From positions 39,963 through 103,962 of the forward strand of contig CAZGKW010000011.1 in NCBI GenBank assembly GCA_964526295.1: a DNA stretch of 64,000 nucleotides, given 5' to 3'. A program made the translations under genes and the position numbers. Below the pieces are notes generated by a model that saw nothing but the letters and a program-made list of their open reading frames with translations, did no database searches and was not told the origin of the DNA. Within the stretch, counting starts at the first letter, position 1. Each line of letters begins with the position of its first letter. Below are positions 61,829 to 64,000 of this stretch, in pieces. The DNA comes from CAZGKW01 sp964526295 (GTDB taxonomy: Bacteria; Planctomycetota; Phycisphaerae; FEN-1346).

Positions 61829-62542
61829 ATGGTGCTGAAAATGCCGGTACCCGCCGAGAAACCGATCGCAGCCGTGCTGGACGAGTTCCTGGAGGCGCAG
61901 CGCAGCAGGCTGAAGCCACGGACGTACGGCCGGTACGAGCACGTCATCCGCCTGTTCGAGACCTCGATGAACTGGTACGCCCACCAGGGCCTGAGCGCAG
62001 CCGAGAGGGCGCTGTTCGACGACCTTTACGATCGCCAGGGCCAGGACCACCGCGAGTTCTGCCAGATCTTCGGGCCGGAGAAGGTCCCCCAGAACGTCGC
62101 CGAGTTCCTGAACTACTTCCTGCCGCGGAAAGTCCTTTGTGGAAAAGGACTGCTCCGGGCAGCGGGAACGGTGACCCGGAAGCTCACCGCGTGGCTGAAG
62201 GCGAAGGGCTGCGTTTCCGCCTAGGTTACGGCCGACGTGGCGGACCGGGGGGCCCGCGCGGCGAAGGAACTCCCGGCCGCCGAGACGCTGGCCGGGATGC
62301 TCCACGCCTATACGCGCCGTCTGTGCGGTACCGTCTCAGCAGAGCTGGACGGCTACTTCACCGTCGAGACCGTCAACGCCGATTCGCTCGTTCTCTCACC
62401 ATTCGGCGAGCGGCAGAAAGTCACGGTGCCCGTCCCCTCCGAGGCGGCCCGCCTGTGCGAGGAAGGCTGGTGGCTGTCCGGGCGCGTCGGCCGGACGCCG
62501 CACGGCCGGCGTCTCGTCGAAGCATGGCAGGTATACACCTGA
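61829..62542 (+). pseudogene. Conserved gene split by an in-frame amber codon
   Basis: The first part (61829-62224, 131 residues, VLDEFLEAQRSRLKPRTYGR, HREFCQIFGPEKVPQNVAEF) ends at a TAG at 62222. The same frame then stays open to 62542 (ARAAKELPAAETLAGMLHAY, LVLSPFGERQKVTVPVPSEA). In homologues I recall, these parts run together, so one ancestral protein of about 235 residues seems to have been cut by a nonsense change. The second part could be made separately from a GTG at 62237. Function unknown; it stands directly downstream of the UPF0158 gene. Confidence 0.6.
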
Positions 62543-62564
62543 GCGGCCCGCCGGGGAGAGAGCC

Positions 62565-63270
62565 ACGAGCGAGTACCAGTATTACGAGTTCCAGGCCATC
62601 GACCGGCCCTTGAGCGTGAGGCAGATGGCCGAGCTGCGGGCCATCTCCACCCGGGCCGAGATCACGCCGACCGGCTTCACGAATACCTACAATTGGGGCG
62701 ACCTCAAGGCCGACCCGATCGACCTTTTGGCGACGTATTTCGACGCATTCCTCTACGTGGCGAACTGGGCCACCCACCGGGTCGCCTTCCGGTTTCCGCG
62801 CGGGGCGATCGACGTCGACACGCTCCGGGCGCACGCAGACGGGGAGTCGGTCAACGTCCGACGCCGACGGCGTGTCGTGCTGCTCGAGTTCTGCTCTCAC
62901 GAAGGGCCCGAAGACTGGGACGAGGGCTACGGTGAGCTCTCTCGCCTGGTCCCCTTGCGGGCAAACATCCTGGGCGGCGACCTCCGGGCGATGTACCTTG
63001 GCTGGCTAGCCGGCGTCCAGACCTGTGAACTGGAGGAGAGGCCCGAGCCCCCCGTGCCGCCCGGCCTGAGAGAGCTGTCGGCCCCCCTCGCGGGACTGGC
63101 CGATTTCCTCCGCCTCGACGGCGACCTCTTCACTGCCGCAGCCGAGGCCAGCGAGCCGCTGTCGCAGCAGACCGCTGAGTCGGAAGCCGCTTGGCGCTCT
63201 TGGATCGGGTCGCTGGACGAGGCGGAGAAGGACGAGCTGCTGTATCGGTTCGCCGCCGGCGACGGGAGCG
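62565..63270 (+). pseudogene. Conserved gene with lost start codon and lost 3' end
   Basis: The family-like start SEYQYYEFQAIDRPLSVRQM is preceded by ACG at 62565, with GGGGAGAG at the right distance, so an ATG seems to have changed to ACG. Only a TTG at 62610 could serve as a later start. The body (EITPTGFTNTYNWGDLKADP, FDAFLYVANWATHRVAFRFP, LGGDLRAMYLGWLAGVQ) is intact to about 63270, where it runs into the antisense of a transposase gene. I recall this as a conserved family in planctomycetes and others, function unknown. Confidence 0.6.
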
Positions 63271-63721
63271 CGCCGGGCCGACCCTCGACGTGTCCGGCCG
63301 CGCTCGACCACCGCCACCGCCACGCCCGCCTCACCAGGCCGGCCCGAACGGGGTTGCGCTCGACGTGCCGCACGGCGGCCGGAATGTGCCGCCCCTCCAT
63401 GACGAACGAGGCGAACCGCCCCTGCCAGAGGTATCCCCGCCAGCCTTCGCGGAAGTTCACGCGCCGCGTATAGAGCCGGTGCGCCTCGCCGACCGCACGG
63501 GCCAGGCCGTCGCGGGTCTTGGGGACCGCGGTCAGGTGGACGTGATTCGGCATCAGGCACCAAGCCCGGATGCTCACGCCATGCGCGCGGCACTGCTCGG
63601 CCATCCGGTCGAGGTAGGCCTCGTAATCGTCATCCGAAAAGAACGTCGGCAGGCGGCGGTTGCCGCGCTGCGTGATGTGATGCCCATAACCGGGTACCAC
63701 GATCCGCGCGAGCCTGGCCAT
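62927..63721 (-). mobile_element. RAYT-type (REP-associated Y1) transposase relic
   Basis: The first 150 residues match REP-associated tyrosine transposases: MARLARIVVPGYGHHITQRG, the HUH motif in MPNHVHLT (His60, His62), YLWQGRFASFVMEG and ERNPVRAGLV. In the last block the family reads Y-[IV]-x-x-NPV with the catalytic Tyr. Here it is RHVERNPV, so Tyr is His119 (CAC for TAC). After WSSAAGHVEGRPG (residue 150, about 63272) the family C-terminus is missing and the frame continues as antisense of the neighbouring gene. It is therefore probably dead both by the active-site change and by truncation. Confidence 0.75.
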
Positions 63722-64000
63722 GTTTTGAATCTACCGCCTCCGCCTTGCCGCGTCAAGCGACTTAAGTATCATGTCCCCAGAACCCCACGCAGAACTCAGG
63801 TGCAGGGGCTGTGGCCGTCCGCCCGCCCTGAGTTTGTCGAAGGGTACCGGCCATGCTCGCGAAGAGGAACCGTCCTCCGCTCAGCTTCGGGGCCGAATAC
63901 TACCGCTTTCATAGAAAACGCATAATTAATGCCGTACTACTTTTTTCTGCCCTTTCGCAGGTTTCATGCGGCGCGGGTGGCGGTGGCGAAGAGTTGGGCG
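63722..64000. other. Right-hand end region
   Basis: No gene was found here. It holds the transposase-side motif CTTAAGTATCATGTCCCCAG (63761-63780) and a short dispersed repeat at 63827. The last 90 bases are less GC-rich. Confidence 0.5.
63827..63843 (+). repeat. Short dispersed palindromic repeat (CCTGAGTTTGTCGAAGG)
   Basis: This 17-mer is one base off CCTGAGCTTGTCGAAGG, a short repeat widespread between genes in many GC-rich bacteria. Only one copy was noticed in this window. Confidence 0.5.

Noticed and set aside
62222..62224. In-frame TAG read as pyrrolysine, given MttB genes in the window
   Set aside because: The interrupted gene is not a methylamine methyltransferase, the MttB genes have no internal TAG, and no pylT or pylS gene is seen. 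A nonsense change explains it better.

Overview
The window is one strand of a GC-rich (well over 60% G+C) bacterial scaffold, almost certainly from a metagenome assembly: a 100-N scaffold gap at 43556-43655 is flanked by the same 55 bases on both sides. The gene content points to the Planctomycetota or a close relative. It has a DUF1549/DUF1553 gene followed by a DUF1501 gene and a PPC-domain gene, large secreted PQQ-type beta-propeller proteins, several secreted heparinase II/III-like proteins, a URO-D family protein, non-pyrrolysine MttB homologues and many secreted sugar-active proteins. No rRNA, tRNA or CRISPR array was recognised.

Layout. 1-9401 (minus): a run of genes read leftward, PolX, a tiny GAPDH C-terminal-domain protein, a P2-type cation ATPase, a truncated DUF502-like membrane protein, a GT4 glycosyltransferase, an alpha/alpha-barrel protein and a GH65 enzyme. 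9725-14186 (minus): a tightly packed operon of sugar-phosphate-isomerase-like, MDR dehydrogenase and secreted glycosidase-like genes. 14473-26473 (plus): heparinase-like protein A, an ExbB-ExbD pair with an unusual third partner, heparinase-like protein B, a small conserved protein and a methyltransferase/PQQ fusion. 26563-35331 (minus): a beta-propeller glycosidase, a URO-D protein, then an operon of PQQ protein, three-repeat secreted protein and heparinase-like protein C. 35568-43546: an orphan ABC ATPase fused tail-to-tail with a TIGR04076 gene, then an AlgX/AlgJ-like protein, GH78 rhamnosidase, alpha/beta hydrolase and a lipoprotein.

44085-55620 (plus) is the most coherent system: a MarR regulator behind a near-consensus promoter with almost no leader, two MttB-family methyltransferases, a SAM methyltransferase, an OpuC-type quaternary-amine ABC transporter (ATPase, permease, binding protein), a MarC-family membrane protein and two asparagine-synthetase-like enzymes. 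The binding protein has its two halves in swapped order. I read this as a betaine or other methylated-amine uptake and metabolism island; the substrate is inferred. 55825-61146 (plus) is the DUF1549/DUF1501/PPC operon.

61337-63780 is a decaying stretch: a frameshifted UPF0158 gene, a gene split by an amber codon, a gene with a lost start codon and a lost 3' end, and a truncated RAYT-type transposase whose expected catalytic tyrosine is histidine. REP-like palindromes occur at 17512 and 51726. The points most worth following are the permuted binding protein, the stand-alone GAPDH C-terminal domain coupled to polX, the methylated-amine island, and the two tail-to-tail junctions of truncated genes.
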